18,434 nucleotides of DNA from CAMYLR01 sp039590215 (lineage in GTDB: Bacteria > Gemmatimonadota > Gemmatimonadetes > JACCXV01 > JAHWKZ01). The translations under genes and the position numbers were made by a program. Numbering within the stretch: position 1 is the stretch's first letter; the number at the start of each line of letters is the position of its first letter. Below, in pieces: positions 7,173 to 13,911 of the stretch. The notes under the pieces were generated by a model. The model did no database searches and was not told the DNA's origin. It was given only the letters and a program-made list of their open reading frames with translations. The stretch covers positions 1 through 18,434 of the forward strand of contig JBDHFX010000068.1 of assembly GCA_039590215.1 (NCBI GenBank), given 5' to 3'.

Positions 7173-7958
7173 GTGGCGGATTGGGCGTTGATTCTGGGAT
7201 CGTCGAGCGGTTTTGGCGAGGCGGCCGCACGCGCTTTTGCCACCGCGGGCTACAACATATTCGGCATCCACCTGGATCGGAAGTCGACGCTACCGCATGT
7301 CGAGGAAGTTCTCGGGGAACTTCGGGCGACGGGCCGAGATGTCGAGTTTTTCAATATCAATGCGGCACAGCCCGCCAAACGAGATGACGTCGTCCAGCAC
7401 ATCGATCAGCGTCTCGAAGCGTCTGGCGAGAAGGTGCGGGTTCTGATGCACTCGCTCGCGTTTGGCACGCTCAAGCCATTCATTGGACCCAACGGCAAGG
7501 GGGGTCTCAGCCAGAAGGAACTCGAGATGACCCTCGACGTGATGGCGAACTCGCTGCTGTACTGGGTTCAGGCGCTCGTCGATCGAGGTCTGATGGTTGA
7601 AGGCGGGCGGGTGTTCTCGATGACATCCACGGGCGACACCCATGCCTGGCACTCCTATGGCGCGGTATCGGCTGCCAAGGCCGCACTCGAAGCACATACG
7701 CGGCAGCTGGCGCTCGAGCTGGCCCGCGCCGGGATCACGGTGAATGCAATCCGCGCCGGCGTCACCGACACCCCGGCTTTGAGGAAGATCCCGGGCAGCG
7801 AAGAGATGGTAGCGTTGGCTGCCGAAAGGAATCCTCACAAGCGGTTGACGACCCCCGAGGACGTAGCCCAGGCGCTGGTCGCTCTGGCGCGACCGGAGAC
7901 CTACTGGATTACCGGCAACGTGATCGGCGTAGATGGTGGGGAAGAGATTGCGGGGTAA
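7173..7958 (+). CDS. Enoyl-ACP reductase-like SDR (FabI/FabL type)
   Basis: 261 residues from GTG 7173, preceded by GGAGG 4 bases away. It is an SDR with the nucleotide-binding motif GSSSGFG (9-15) and the catalytic pair Y162/K169 spaced Y-x6-K. That spacing marks enoyl-ACP reductases FabI/FabL, whereas ordinary SDRs have Y-x3-K. Other FabI/FabL-like pieces are HSLAFGTLKPF (93-103), NAIRAGVTDTPALRKIPG and a C-terminal GNVIGVDGGEEI. The expected reaction is NAD(P)H-dependent reduction of the trans-2-enoyl-ACP double bond, the last step of fatty-acid elongation. TPALRKIPG is close to FabL (TDALKHFP), so FabL is the better guess. A relative acting on other enoyl thioesters cannot be excluded. 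trmB follows 11 bases later. Confidence 0.85.
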   Translation: MADWALILGSSSGFGEAAARAFATAGYNIFGIHLDRKSTLPHVEEVLGELRATGRDVEFFNINAAQPAKRDDVVQHIDQRLEASGEKVRVLMHSLAFGTLKPFIGPNGKGGLSQKELEMTLDVMANSLLYWVQALVDRGLMVEGGRVFSMTSTGDTHAWHSYGAVSAAKAALEAHTRQLALELARAGITVNAIRAGVTDTPALRKIPGSEEMVALAAERNPHKRLTTPEDVAQALVALARPETYWITGNVIGVDGGEEIAG

Positions 7959-7969
7959 GGTCGAGTGAC

Positions 7970-8956
7970 GTGCCACACGTTGTCCTTCAAACAAGCTCGC
8001 CACTTCACGAGTTAATCGACGAGCTCGAACCGTTCGTCGTTCGTGAGGCGGATACTGTTTGGCGGCTCCGCGATGCCTATCTGAGCAGGGGCGGCCAACA
8101 CGCGCTGGCCGAATGTCTGGTGGTCATCGCGGGGCGGCCGCGCAGATTCTTTCTTCACCTCGCGCAACGCACGCATGACGGCGCGGTCGTTGTCCGGCCG
8201 TACACATCCCCCCCGATCGATCCGTTGCCTTCGGTCAAGCGCATGATCGCCCTGCTCGCAGAGGCCGTGGAGCGTGCACACCCTGACGTGGAGATCGGTC
8301 ACTCGACAATTCGCGAGGCGTTCTCAGATCGGTATCGGTACCAGCCGGATCCGCAGCGGACGGGTTGGGATCCCCTGCTGCCGCTTGACGCCCTGGGCGG
8401 CAGGATCGATTGGGAGGCGATCTATGGTCGTCAGGGTGAGATCGAGATCGAGATCGGTTCTGGGAAGGGCAGCTTTCTGGTCGCTGCTGCCGCTCAACGA
8501 CCGCAAGCCAACTTTCTGTCGATCGAGCGGGCCCGGCCGTACGTCGAGCACCTGCGCGACAGGGTCACTCGCCATGATCTCAGAAACGTGCGCATCGTGC
8601 GCGCCGATGCCGGGTCCTTTCTTGCCGAGCGAGTCGTCCCCGGCTCGGTGCGAGAACTTCATATCTATTTCCCCGACCCATGGCCAAAAAAGCGACATCG
8701 AAAGCGACGGCTGATTACCCCTGATTTTGTGGCAGCAGCGGCTCAGGCTATCGCGCCCGGAGGCGAAATTCGTTTTGTCACCGATCATGCCAAGTACTTC
8801 GCGGCTGCGACGGCCACGTTTGAGGCCAATTCTGACCTTGCGGCTGCACCCGTGCCCGAAGCTGAAATGAGCGATCTCACCAATTACGAACGGAAATACC
8901 GGGCCGAGGGAAGGACGATCCACCGTGCGCGATACCGGCGGGTTACCCCAACGTGA
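7970..8956 (+). CDS. trmB: tRNA (guanine-N7-)-methyltransferase TrmB with N-terminal extension
   Basis: 328 residues from GTG 7970 (AAGG about 9 bases upstream, overlapping the fabI-like stop). The C-terminal part, from about residue 135, is a clear TrmB: SAM motif EIGSGKGSF (161-169), acidic ribose position E186 (SIER), D213, the family signature FPDPWPKKRH (234-243) and TNYERKY (304-310). TrmB methylates G46 in the variable loop of tRNAs. Typical bacterial TrmB is about 210-240 residues. Here about 130 residues precede it (HELIDELEPFVVREADTVW..., RPYTSPPIDPLPSVKRMI..., STIREAFSDRYRYQPDPQ), which I cannot assign to a known domain. The extension continues in frame with the same codon style, so it is probably translated. 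The stop overlaps the next start by 4 bases (GTGA). Confidence 0.93.
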   Translation: MPHVVLQTSSPLHELIDELEPFVVREADTVWRLRDAYLSRGGQHALAECLVVIAGRPRRFFLHLAQRTHDGAVVVRPYTSPPIDPLPSVKRMIALLAEAVERAHPDVEIGHSTIREAFSDRYRYQPDPQRTGWDPLLPLDALGGRIDWEAIYGRQGEIEIEIGSGKGSFLVAAAAQRPQANFLSIERARPYVEHLRDRVTRHDLRNVRIVRADAGSFLAERVVPGSVRELHIYFPDPWPKKRHRKRRLITPDFVAAAAQAIAPGGEIRFVTDHAKYFAAATATFEANSDLAAAPVPEAEMSDLTNYERKYRAEGRTIHRARYRRVTPT

Positions 8957-9867
8957 TCCTGGTCACCGGTGCCACCGGTTTCGTCGGTGCTGAGATCCTG
9001 CGCCGGGCGAGTGCTCGTGGATGGCGGGTGAGAGGCCTTTCACGGCGACCAGAGCAGGCCGAGGAGTTGGAGCGGTTGCCACACGTCGAGCTCTTTCGCG
9101 GCGACGTTGGTGACGCCGACGGCCTCGACGAGGCGTTGGAAGGCGTTAGGGCGGTGATTCATTTGGTGGGCATCATCGTCGCGACGCGCGATCAGTCATT
9201 CGAGCGCGCCCACGTCGTGGGAACCAAGACGTTGCTGGAGGCGACCGCGCTCTCCGGGGTGCGGCGGTTCGTCCACATGAGCGCGTTGGGTGTGGAAGGG
9301 GGGCGCGTTTTGTCCGAGTACTACCGGACCAAGTGGGCCGCCGAAGAAGCAGTGCATGCGAGCGACGTCGAGGCAACGGTATTCCGCCCATCGATCATCT
9401 TTGGGCCGGGCGACGATTTCGTGAATCAATTGGCACGGGTGATTCGTTTGAGCCCGGTGGTGCCGCTTCCCGGGGGCGGCGCCACTCGTTTCCAGCCGAT
9501 CTGGGTGGGCGACGTGGCGGAGTGTTTTCTGCAAGCGGCCCGCATGGGGAGCACGCTGCAACCGGTTTATGACGTCGCGGGTCCCGAGGTCCTGTCGCTA
9601 CGAGAGATCGTGATCCAGGTGGCGAATGCGATGGACCGGCGGCGGAAGACGGTGGCCGTTCCGATCGGACCCCTCCGGGTGGGTGCGGCGATCGCAGAGC
9701 GGGTCCTCCCGCGGTCGCCCCTGACACGCGACCAGTTAGCGATGTTGGCCCGCGATAACACCGCTGATCCAGAGTCCGTGGCAAGACTCTTGCACGACTT
9801 CGAGATCGAACACGCTGGGCTGAGGGACAAGATGCCCGGCTGGCTCACAGCTCGGAGTGCGAGATGA
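8953..9867 (+). CDS. NAD(P)-binding SDR, NDUFA9-like atypical/epimerase family
   Basis: 304 residues from GTG 8953, overlapping the trmB stop in GTGA. The N-terminal Rossmann motif TGATGFVG is at 5-12, then GDVGD (50-54), VIHLVGI (68-74), HMSALGV (108-114) and a Y123-x3-K127 pair. It continues as an extended SDR with RPSIIFGPGDDFVNQ and PGGGATRFQPIWVGDVAE, the pattern of NDUFA9-like proteins, homologues of a complex I accessory subunit. Bacterial members are seldom characterised; proposed roles include quinone or nucleotide-sugar chemistry and complex I assembly. The catalytic Tyr/Lys is retained, so enzyme activity is possible. Its stop overlaps the next start (ATGA), making a three-gene coupled unit with trmB and the CCPF protein. 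Confidence 0.85.
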   Translation: MILVTGATGFVGAEILRRASARGWRVRGLSRRPEQAEELERLPHVELFRGDVGDADGLDEALEGVRAVIHLVGIIVATRDQSFERAHVVGTKTLLEATALSGVRRFVHMSALGVEGGRVLSEYYRTKWAAEEAVHASDVEATVFRPSIIFGPGDDFVNQLARVIRLSPVVPLPGGGATRFQPIWVGDVAECFLQAARMGSTLQPVYDVAGPEVLSLREIVIQVANAMDRRRKTVAVPIGPLRVGAAIAERVLPRSPLTRDQLAMLARDNTADPESVARLLHDFEIEHAGLRDKMPGWLTARSAR

Positions 9868-10172
9868 ATCGCCAAGTGGTCTGCAACTTCGCCATCCTGT
9901 CACCCGATCAGCGCGGTCGCTATCACGCGTTGCGCGATAAGCTCCGTCGGTCGCATCACGAGATGGCGGAACTCGACAACGGCTACAGCTTCGCTTTCCC
10001 CAGAAATCTATTGGTCGACCTCGCCGAGTTCACCTCGCTCGAGGGGCTTTGTTGCCCATTCGTGTCGTTTGCGATCGATGTCCCGGCCCGAGAAAACTGC
10101 GTGTGGCTCCATCTGGTGGGCCCCGATGGGGCCAAGACCGTGATCGAGTCCGAGCTCTTCGCCGCAGGATAG
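9864..10172 (+). CDS. Small uncharacterised protein with CCPF motif
   Basis: 102 residues starting in the ATGA overlap of the preceding gene. The centre holds GLCCPFVSF (61-69), followed by a beta-type stretch with WLHLVGPDGAKTVIES. Small proteins with a CCPF...L-x-GP-x-G-x-K layout are known to me from bacterial genomes, often beside MerR-type regulators, but have no assigned function. The vicinal Cys63-Cys64 could bind a soft metal or be redox-active; this is inference. There is no signal peptide, so it is probably cytosolic. An additional Cys is at residue 7. The overlap suggests co-translation with the NDUFA9-like protein. Confidence 0.75.
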   Translation: MNRQVVCNFAILSPDQRGRYHALRDKLRRSHHEMAELDNGYSFAFPRNLLVDLAEFTSLEGLCCPFVSFAIDVPARENCVWLHLVGPDGAKTVIESELFAAG

Positions 10173-10183
10173 AACCGCCGGTT

Positions 10184-10201
10184 CGCCAACCTCGGTTGGC
10201 G
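10184..10201 (+). other. Intergenic stem-loop before the M28 peptidase gene
   Basis: CGCCAAC (10184-10190) pairs with GTTGGCG (10195-10201) across a CTCG tetraloop. It abuts a second short dyad, GAACCG-C-CGGTTC (10172-10184), that overlaps the stop of the CCPF gene. The following bases are AT-rich but have no real T-run, so it is at best a weak terminator between two transcription units. Confidence 0.4.
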
Positions 10202-10219
10202 CCTTCATATTTACAAATC

Positions 10220-12085
10220 ATGATGCTTGATCGGCGTCTCAGAATCGTCGTACTGGCGATCGTGCTCGGTACATTCAGAGCCAGCGTCGCGGAGGGTCAA
10301 TTGGCCGGCGCGGCGGGCAGCTCGGGCGGGATCGCTGGGGCCGGTTCGCCACTCCTCACCGCCACCGAGTTCGAACAGCACGTGACCCATTTGGCTGCCG
10401 ATGCGCTGGCTGGCCGGCGGGCTGGCAGCGCGGGGGCCGAGCGAGCCGCGCGCTACGTGGTTGCCGTCTTCCAGTCGTCGGGCCTCGAGCCACCGTCGAG
10501 CTATCCGACTTATTTGCAGATGTTTGAGTTTCCGGTTGGCGTCGAGTTGGGTCGCGAGAACCGACTCGTTCTCCAACACGGCGATCTAAGAGCGATGGTG
10601 TTCGACTCGGGACGCGATTTTCTACCGTTGGCGGGCTCGGTTGCCGATCGCGTCGTGCAACCGGTGGTGTTTGCCGGCTACGGCATCAGCGCCCCCGACC
10701 TCGGCTACGACGACTATGCCAATCTGGACGTTAGCGGCAAGATCGTCTTGGTGTTGCGATTCAGTCCCGAAGGCGACGACCCGGGTGGCCGCTTCGGGCG
10801 CTTTCTCTCCGAGCGATACAAGGCACTGGTCGCGCGCGAGCAGGGCGCCCGCGCGATCCTGTTTGTGAGCGGGCCGGCGACCGAAGAAATCGACCGCCTG
10901 ATCCCATTCAGGATCGACGAGAAGCCTCAGGGGATGGGTATCGTGGCGATGTCGGTCACACAGGGGGTGGGTCGCCGGATCGCGGCCGTCGGTGGCGGCG
11001 ACTTGGCCGAATGGCAGCATGCGATCGACGAATCTGGGCAGCCGCATAGCCAGTTAATAACGAACGCGGTGCTCAACCTGCGGACAGACCTGAAGCCGCG
11101 GACACGAAGGACCCACAACGTGATCGGGATGGTTCCGGGACGTGATCCGAAGTTGGCGCACGAAGCGGTGGTGATCGGCGCCCACTACGACGGTCTCGGG
11201 ATCGGTGGCGCCGGATCGTTGGACCCGGTTCCGGGCGAGATCCACAATGGGGCAGACGACAACGCGAGCGGTGTCGCGGCGCTGCTCGAGCTGGCTCAGT
11301 TCTTTGCCTACCCGACTAACCGGCCACCAAGATCGCTCGTGTTCATCGCGTTTGGCGCCGAAGAGGAAGGCATGCTCGGCTCGGCAAACTATGTCGCACG
11401 ACCCGTGGTCCCGCTGGAAAACTCGGTAGCTATGATAAACCTCGACATGATTGGTCGGTTGGAAGACGAGCTCATCGTCTACGGCGTTGGGTCATCGGCC
11501 GAGTGGTTCAAACTGATTGAGCAGGCGAACGCGAACGTCGGACTAAACCTCAAGCTCATGTCCGAAGGGTACGGGCCCTCGGACCACGCTGCCTTCTATC
11601 TCCGACAGGTACCTGTCCTAGCGATGTTCACCGGCGTCCACGATGACTACCACCGTGCGAGCGACGACGTCGAGTGGTTGAACATGGACGGCATACGCGA
11701 CATCTCGGCGTTTGGTCTCCAGTTGATCCGAGATCTTGCCGAGGGTCCCAACCGATTGGTTTTCGACCCGCGCGAGTTTGAGCCGCAGCAGATCGCTCCG
11801 CCGGTCGATGTACCGGTAGCGGTGCGGTTGGGGGCGGTTCCCCTACCCGCCGGCCCAACCGATCCGGTCATCGTCGACCACGTGCTGGAGGGATCAGCCG
11901 CCGAGCTGGCAGGGGTGCAATCCGGAGACCGGATCGTCAGACTCGGGCAGCGGTCGATCGCTTCCGTGTATGATTACGTCGTGGCGTTACGCGAGCTGTC
12001 ATCGACGGGTGAGCACAGCATGATCGTCGAGCGGGACGGCGGGCGGGTGAGGATTGTCGTCAACCCCTTGGCGGGTCGACCGTGA
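10220..12085 (+). CDS. Secreted M28-family zinc peptidase with PA-like insert and C-terminal PDZ domain
   Basis: 621 residues from ATG 10220 (a second ATG follows immediately). The frame stays open upstream to 10049, but only this start yields a signal peptide (RRLRIVVLAIVLGTF...) and avoids overlapping the CCPF gene. Zinc ligands of the M28 aminopeptidase fold are all present: H322 (GAHYDG), D346 (GADDNASG), E381/E382 (AEEEG, catalytic and metal), D409 (NLDMIGR) and H478 (DDYHRASDD). A protease-associated-like segment lies before the catalytic domain (about 130-265, with VFAGYGISAPDLGYDDYANLDVSGK). Residues about 535-618 form a PDZ domain (EGSAAELAGVQSGDRIVRLG). Such proteins are exported aminopeptidases or glutaminyl-cyclase relatives. 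I see no Shine-Dalgarno. The stop overlaps the next start by 4 bases. Confidence 0.93.
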   Translation: MMLDRRLRIVVLAIVLGTFRASVAEGQLAGAAGSSGGIAGAGSPLLTATEFEQHVTHLAADALAGRRAGSAGAERAARYVVAVFQSSGLEPPSSYPTYLQMFEFPVGVELGRENRLVLQHGDLRAMVFDSGRDFLPLAGSVADRVVQPVVFAGYGISAPDLGYDDYANLDVSGKIVLVLRFSPEGDDPGGRFGRFLSERYKALVAREQGARAILFVSGPATEEIDRLIPFRIDEKPQGMGIVAMSVTQGVGRRIAAVGGGDLAEWQHAIDESGQPHSQLITNAVLNLRTDLKPRTRRTHNVIGMVPGRDPKLAHEAVVIGAHYDGLGIGGAGSLDPVPGEIHNGADDNASGVAALLELAQFFAYPTNRPPRSLVFIAFGAEEEGMLGSANYVARPVVPLENSVAMINLDMIGRLEDELIVYGVGSSAEWFKLIEQANANVGLNLKLMSEGYGPSDHAAFYLRQVPVLAMFTGVHDDYHRASDDVEWLNMDGIRDISAFGLQLIRDLAEGPNRLVFDPREFEPQQIAPPVDVPVAVRLGAVPLPAGPTDPVIVDHVLEGSAAELAGVQSGDRIVRLGQRSIASVYDYVVALRELSSTGEHSMIVERDGGRVRIVVNPLAGRP

Positions 12086-12558
12086 TTGCCCGCCTTTTCG
12101 TCGTCCTCGCGGCCGGCGCACTCACGGCTTGCGCGATTACTCGAGGTCCGGACGTCTCGGGTGAGGCCCGCGGGTCCACCAAGGCTGCGATCGCCGAAGT
12201 CCTCAGCACGCAGGTCGAGGCGTGGAACCGTGGCGACCTGGACGCGTTTATGGACGGCTACTGGAACAGCCCCGACCTCGTGTTCACCTCCGGTGGGCGT
12301 GTTCAGCGTGGATGGCAGACCACTCTCGATCGGTACCGTGCGGCGTACGGCGAGCGAACGGATACGATGGGGCGGTTGACGTTCACTGATCTCGAGGTCC
12401 ATGAGCTGGAGCGCGAGAGCGCGTGGGCGCTCGGGCGCTGGCGGCTTGACACCGACGCCGGGCCGCGCGGCGGGATTTTCTCGCTCGTTTTTCGTCGCAT
12501 CGACGGTCGTTGGCTGATCGTACACGATCACACCACCGAGTCGACCCCCGAGTCCTAG
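12082..12558 (+). CDS. NTF2-like (SnoaL/DUF4440-type) lipoprotein
   Basis: 158 residues from GTG 12082, overlapping the M28 stop (GTGA). The N-terminus is a lipoprotein signal, LVVLAAGALTAC-like, with Cys17 as the likely lipidation site. The rest fits the small cone-shaped NTF2-like fold: a helix with EVLSTQVEAWNRGDLDAFMDGYW (about 39-61), VFTSGGRVQRGWQTTLDRYRAAYG, and strands ending in FSLVFRRIDGRWLIVHDHTT. This is the DUF4440/SnoaL-like pattern. Most such proteins have no known substrate; some bind small hydrophobic ligands. Co-translation with an exported peptidase suggests a shared extracytoplasmic role, which is inference. Confidence 0.85.
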   Translation: MIARLFVVLAAGALTACAITRGPDVSGEARGSTKAAIAEVLSTQVEAWNRGDLDAFMDGYWNSPDLVFTSGGRVQRGWQTTLDRYRAAYGERTDTMGRLTFTDLEVHELERESAWALGRWRLDTDAGPRGGIFSLVFRRIDGRWLIVHDHTTESTPES

Positions 12559-12610
12559 CCGCCCATACCCCCCTCGTGATGACCTGCTCAGAGCGCTAGC
12601 ACGGCACCCT

Positions 12611-12625
12611 TGAGACCCAGTCTCA
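12611..12625. promoter_or_regulatory. Upstream 15-bp palindrome, possible regulator site
   Basis: TGAGACCCAGTCTCA is a perfect 6-3-6 inverted repeat. It shares the outer TGAGA...TCTCA with the palindrome at 12635-12649; the two centres are 24 bp apart. Against the Fur 7-1-7 consensus (TGATAATNATTATCA) it matches 9 of 14 defined positions, so on its own it is weak. The pairing with the second site is what makes it notable. Confidence 0.5.
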
Positions 12626-12634
12626 TCGGCTGGA

Positions 12635-12649
12635 TGAGAATCATTCTCA
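12635..12649. promoter_or_regulatory. Fur-box-like palindrome upstream of suf operon
   Basis: TGAGAATCATTCTCA is a perfect 7-1-7 inverted repeat and matches the Fur consensus at 12 of 14 defined positions. It ends 4 bases before the proposed -35 hexamer of the suf promoter, a suitable place for an iron-dependent regulator. Fur control of Fe-S assembly operons is known in other bacteria; here it is inferred from sequence only. Confidence 0.7.
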
Positions 12650-12653
12650 AAAC

Positions 12654-12682
12654 TTGACTAAAATACTCCGGAATGGTACTCT
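12654..12682 (+). promoter_or_regulatory. Candidate promoter of the suf operon
   Basis: TTGACT (-35, 12654-12659), a 17-base spacer and TACTCT (-10, 12677-12682). The predicted start site falls at or next to the rrf2 ATG at 12689, which would give a leaderless mRNA; in keeping with this, no Shine-Dalgarno is visible. The spacer holds an imperfect dyad around TCCGGA (AATAC-TCCGGA-ATGGT) that could be an Rrf2-family operator for autoregulation. The -10 match is poor, so confidence is moderate. Confidence 0.45.
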
Positions 12683-12688
12683 GGCCGC

Positions 12689-13077
12689 ATGAGGTTTACG
12701 ACCCAGGCGGAATACGGACTGATCTGTAGCCTCCATATGGCCCGGTTCGTGGCCTGGTGACCGCTGTTCGTGGGGTCACCGGGGGGTTTCAGCTGGCGCG
12801 CGACCCGAGCGAGATCACCGTCAAGGACGTGATCGACGCCACAGAAGGGCAAACGTTCGAGATCAACTGCAGGATGCACCCGGTCGGACCCGATCGGTGC
12901 GGAGAAACCCATGTCTGCTCGATCCGCCCGGTGTGGTATGCGCTGAGGGAACGCATCGACGATCTGCTCTCCGACATCCGGTTGAGCGACCTGATCGAGA
13001 ACGAAGCCGGGGTCAAGGCACTGATCGACATTACTTGGGGACCCGACGAGCCGGAGGGGGCGACGGCGGGCGGGTAG
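12689..13077 (+). pseudogene. Rrf2-family (IscR/SufR-like) regulator, internally deleted and frameshifted
   Basis: The first 20 codons from ATG 12689 (MRFTTQAEYGLICSLHMAR) are the typical Rrf2 N-terminus. That frame then ends at TGA 12758. The protein resumes in another frame at about 12742-12751 (GLVTAVRGVTGGFQLARDPS) and runs to TAG 13077. It includes wing residues, a dimerisation helix and three Cys (C-x9-C-x5-C) that in this family usually bind an Fe-S cluster. Relatives have roughly 30-35 more residues between these parts, including the HTH recognition helix. A deletion of about 100 bases, not a multiple of three, explains this better than a single frameshift. Rrf2 proteins commonly sit first in suf operons and repress them according to Fe-S supply. 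GTG 12757 could start a 106-residue remnant, but it would lack DNA binding. Confidence 0.85.
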
Positions 13078-13126
13078 GCACGATTCCAATTATCGGAACC
13101 GATCAAATCTGAGTCGAGGGATAGTG

Positions 13127-13900
13127 ATGACGGAAAAGAAAGAGCTACTGGTAGTCGATGATCTCCACGCCGCGGTGGAAGGCGAAGAGATTCTGTGCGG
13201 CGTCAATCTCACCATTCGCGAGGGCGAGCTGCACGCGCTGATGGGTCCCAATGGGTCTGGCAAGTCGACCCTGGCCAAAGTTGTCGCCGGCCACCCCGCG
13301 TACGCCGTCACCCGTGGCTCGATTCGCTACCGCGGTGAGGATTTGCTCGAGATGGAAGTCGACGAGCGAGCGCGAAAGGGGTTGTTCCTGGCGTTTCAGT
13401 ATCCGAGCGAGATCCCAGGGGTCACAATCGCTCAATTCCTGCGCCATGCGAAGTCCGCGCAGACCGGCGAGGACATCTCGGTGCTCGACTTCTACGATGA
13501 TCTCAAGGACGCCATGAACAAGCTCGACGTTGACGAGAAGTTCGCCGAGCGATTCGTCAACGCTGGTTTCTCGGGAGGCGAGAAGAAGCGCAATGAGATT
13601 CTCCAGATGGCGATGCTGAAGCCGGACTTTGCGCTGCTAGACGAGACCGATTCGGGGCTCGACATCGATGCGCTCAAGATCGTTTCCGATGGCGTGAACA
13701 CGCTGCATCGCGAGCGGGAGCGTCTCGGGGTTCTGATCATCACCCATTACCAACGGATCCTCAATTACATCCAACCTGATTTCGTTCACGTCATGGTCGA
13801 CGGCAGGATTGTCCGTTCCGGTGATCGAGAGCTCGCCTTGGAGCTCGAGGCGGAAGGCTACGAATCCACACGCGGTCAGCTGACCGCAACCGGCAGCTAA
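13127..13900 (+). CDS. sufC: Fe-S cluster assembly ATPase SufC
   Basis: 257 residues from ATG 13127. GAGG 7 bases upstream favours this start over GTG 13124. It is a full-length ABC ATPase: Walker A GPNGSGKST (40-48), Q-loop Q92 (FQYPSEIPGV), signature FSGGEKKR (148-155), Walker B FALLDE (168-173), D-loop SGLDID and switch H207 (ITHYQRIL). The GEKKRNEILQMA and THYQRILNYIQPDFVHVMVDGRIV segments are diagnostic of SufC as against transporter ATPases. SufC drives the SufBCD scaffold on which Fe-S clusters are built in the cytosol. It sits about 50 bases after the broken rrf2 and 11 bases before sufB. No lesion is visible. Confidence 0.97.
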   Translation: MTEKKELLVVDDLHAAVEGEEILCGVNLTIREGELHALMGPNGSGKSTLAKVVAGHPAYAVTRGSIRYRGEDLLEMEVDERARKGLFLAFQYPSEIPGVTIAQFLRHAKSAQTGEDISVLDFYDDLKDAMNKLDVDEKFAERFVNAGFSGGEKKRNEILQMAMLKPDFALLDETDSGLDIDALKIVSDGVNTLHRERERLGVLIITHYQRILNYIQPDFVHVMVDGRIVRSGDRELALELEAEGYESTRGQLTATGS

Positions 13901-13911
13901 GGAGGCACTCG

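Noticed and set aside
8438..8456. GAGATC microrepeat (three units)
   Set aside because: It lies inside trmB and encodes the alternating Glu-Ile strand before the SAM motif; explained by protein sequence.
10049..10219. Upstream extension of the M28 peptidase frame
   Set aside because: It overlaps the CCPF gene and precedes the signal peptide, so the start at 10220 is preferred.
12757..13077. GTG-started ORF as a separate functional gene
   Set aside because: It is the C-terminal part of a normal Rrf2 protein with no Shine-Dalgarno; treated as a fragment of the broken rrf2 gene.
13092..13103. Short dyad ATCGG-AA-CCGAT before sufC
   Set aside because: Only 5-bp arms between two genes of one operon; too short to call an operator or terminator.
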